NCBI GenBank assembly: GCA_002323535.1
Contig: DCQT01000112.1
Location: 1 to 13,997 of the forward strand
Direction of reading: 5' to 3'
Length of the DNA stretch: 13,997 bases
Origin: Bacteriovoracaceae bacterium UBA1511
Lineage (GTDB): Bacteria; Bdellovibrionota; Bacteriovoracia; Bacteriovoracales; Bacteriovoracaceae
Shown here: piece after piece, positions 13,601 to 13,997 of the stretch
Layout: every line of letters begins with the position of its first letter
How positions within the stretch are numbered: position 1 is the stretch's first letter
Notes under the pieces: model-generated
Database searches by the model: none
The model's input: only the letters and a program-made list of their open reading frames with translations
Told to the model about the DNA's origin: nothing
Made by a program: the position numbers and the translations under genes

Positions 13601-13984
13601 ATGGCTAGAATTTTAGGTGTTGATATACCAAGAAACAAAGAAATGAGAATTGCTCTTAGATCCCTCTATGGCGTAGGACCAAAGCTGGCTAAGGATATTC
13701 TTTCTCAATGTAATATAGAGCTTTCGAAGAATAGTAGTGAAATCACTGAAGAAGAGGCACAATTAATCAGAAGTGTTATTGAAGAATCTTATACAGTAGA
13801 AGGTGATCTCAGGCGTGAAGTTGGGTTGAATGTTAAGAGGTTAAAAGACATGGGTTGCTATAGAGGCCTTAGGCACAGAAGAGGATTACCTGTACGTGGT
13901 CAAAGAACGCATACTAATGCAAGAACTAGAAAAGGTAAGGCCATAGCGATTGCAGGCAAAAAATTAACACCTTTGAAAAAATAA
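13601..13984 (+). CDS. rpsM: 30S ribosomal protein S13
   Basis: S13 lies in the 30S head, forms bridges to the 50S subunit and touches P-site tRNA with its tail. The 127-aa product has MARILGVDIPRNKEMRIAL (1-19), the helix-hairpin-helix-like LYGVGPKLAKDIL (22-34) and the signature GLRHRRGLPVRGQRTHTNAR (89-108), with a basic tail. It is a few residues longer than E. coli S13 (118), partly from an insertion near SKNSSEITEEEA (42-53). SD TAGGAG overlaps the rpmJ stop. It begins the alpha cluster, with no promoter visible between rpmJ and rpsM. Confidence 0.97.
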   Translation: MARILGVDIPRNKEMRIALRSLYGVGPKLAKDILSQCNIELSKNSSEITEEEAQLIRSVIEESYTVEGDLRREVGLNVKRLKDMGCYRGLRHRRGLPVRGQRTHTNARTRKGKAIAIAGKKLTPLKK

Positions 13985-13986
13985 AA

Positions 13987-13997
13987 ATGAATAAAAA
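13987..13997 (+). CDS. rpsK: Possible start of rpsK (S11), cut by the window end
   Basis: Two bases after the rpsM stop an ATG opens a frame Met-Asn-Lys that runs to the window end. The usual gene after rpsM in this cluster is rpsK, so this is probably its start. Only three full codons are seen, and no clear SD precedes it (the upstream bases are A-rich), so the call rests on position alone. Confidence 0.35.

Noticed and set aside
1..13997. A hidden accessory system (defence, mobile element, CRISPR, small RNA) inside the cluster
   Set aside because: Every stretch over 60 bases outside the terminator gap is coding for a recognised core protein; no direct repeats, transposase, integrase or tRNA was seen.

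Overview
This window is core bacterial chromosome: an almost complete str–S10–spc ribosomal protein cluster and the start of the alpha cluster. All genes are on the + strand. In order they are rpsG (3' end only), fusA, rpsJ, rplC, rplD, rplW, rplB, rpsS, rplV, rpsC, rplP, rpmC, rpsQ, rplN, rplX, rplE, rpsN, rpsH, rplF, rplR, rpsE, rpmD, rplO, secY, adk, infA, rpmJ, rpsM, and probably the first codons of rpsK. Two genes were found by reading the gaps between longer frames: rpmD (59 aa) and rpmJ (38 aa). Two starts were moved to better ATGs (rpmC and infA).

The organism is a bacterium with AT-rich DNA (roughly mid-30s % G+C by eye) that uses Shine-Dalgarno signals. The long zinc-free S14, the zinc-type L36, the Gram-negative-type LID of adenylate kinase and the order secY-adk-infA-rpmJ-rpsM fit many lineages. 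The EF-G looks like the second EF-G class known from spirochaetes, planctomycetes, deltaproteobacteria-like groups and mitochondria. That makes a Bdellovibrionota/deltaproteobacteria-like or related origin possible, but I cannot assign a taxon firmly.

Layout: bases 1-42 encode the last residues of S7, followed by a strong intrinsic terminator (66-98). An EF-G gene (119-2200) follows; its domain IV is degenerate at the tip that contacts tRNA in translocating EF-G. No tuf gene follows. Instead a 59-base gap holds a perfect TTGACA box and a weak -10, a likely promoter for the S10 run. The rpsJ-rplC gap holds a hairpin next to the L3 ribosome binding site. From rplC onward the genes are packed with gaps of 0-18 bases, four of them joined by TAATG stop/start overlaps. 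The one wider gap (adk-infA, 41 bases) has an 11-T run.

The genes act together as the ribosome construction module: small- and large-subunit proteins, the SecY protein-export channel, adenylate kinase for nucleotide balance, and initiation factor IF1. I see no mobile element, CRISPR array, tRNA, phage or accessory gene. The most interesting point is the EFG2-like gene sitting alone behind a terminator in the place where the translocase EF-G and EF-Tu genes usually stand.
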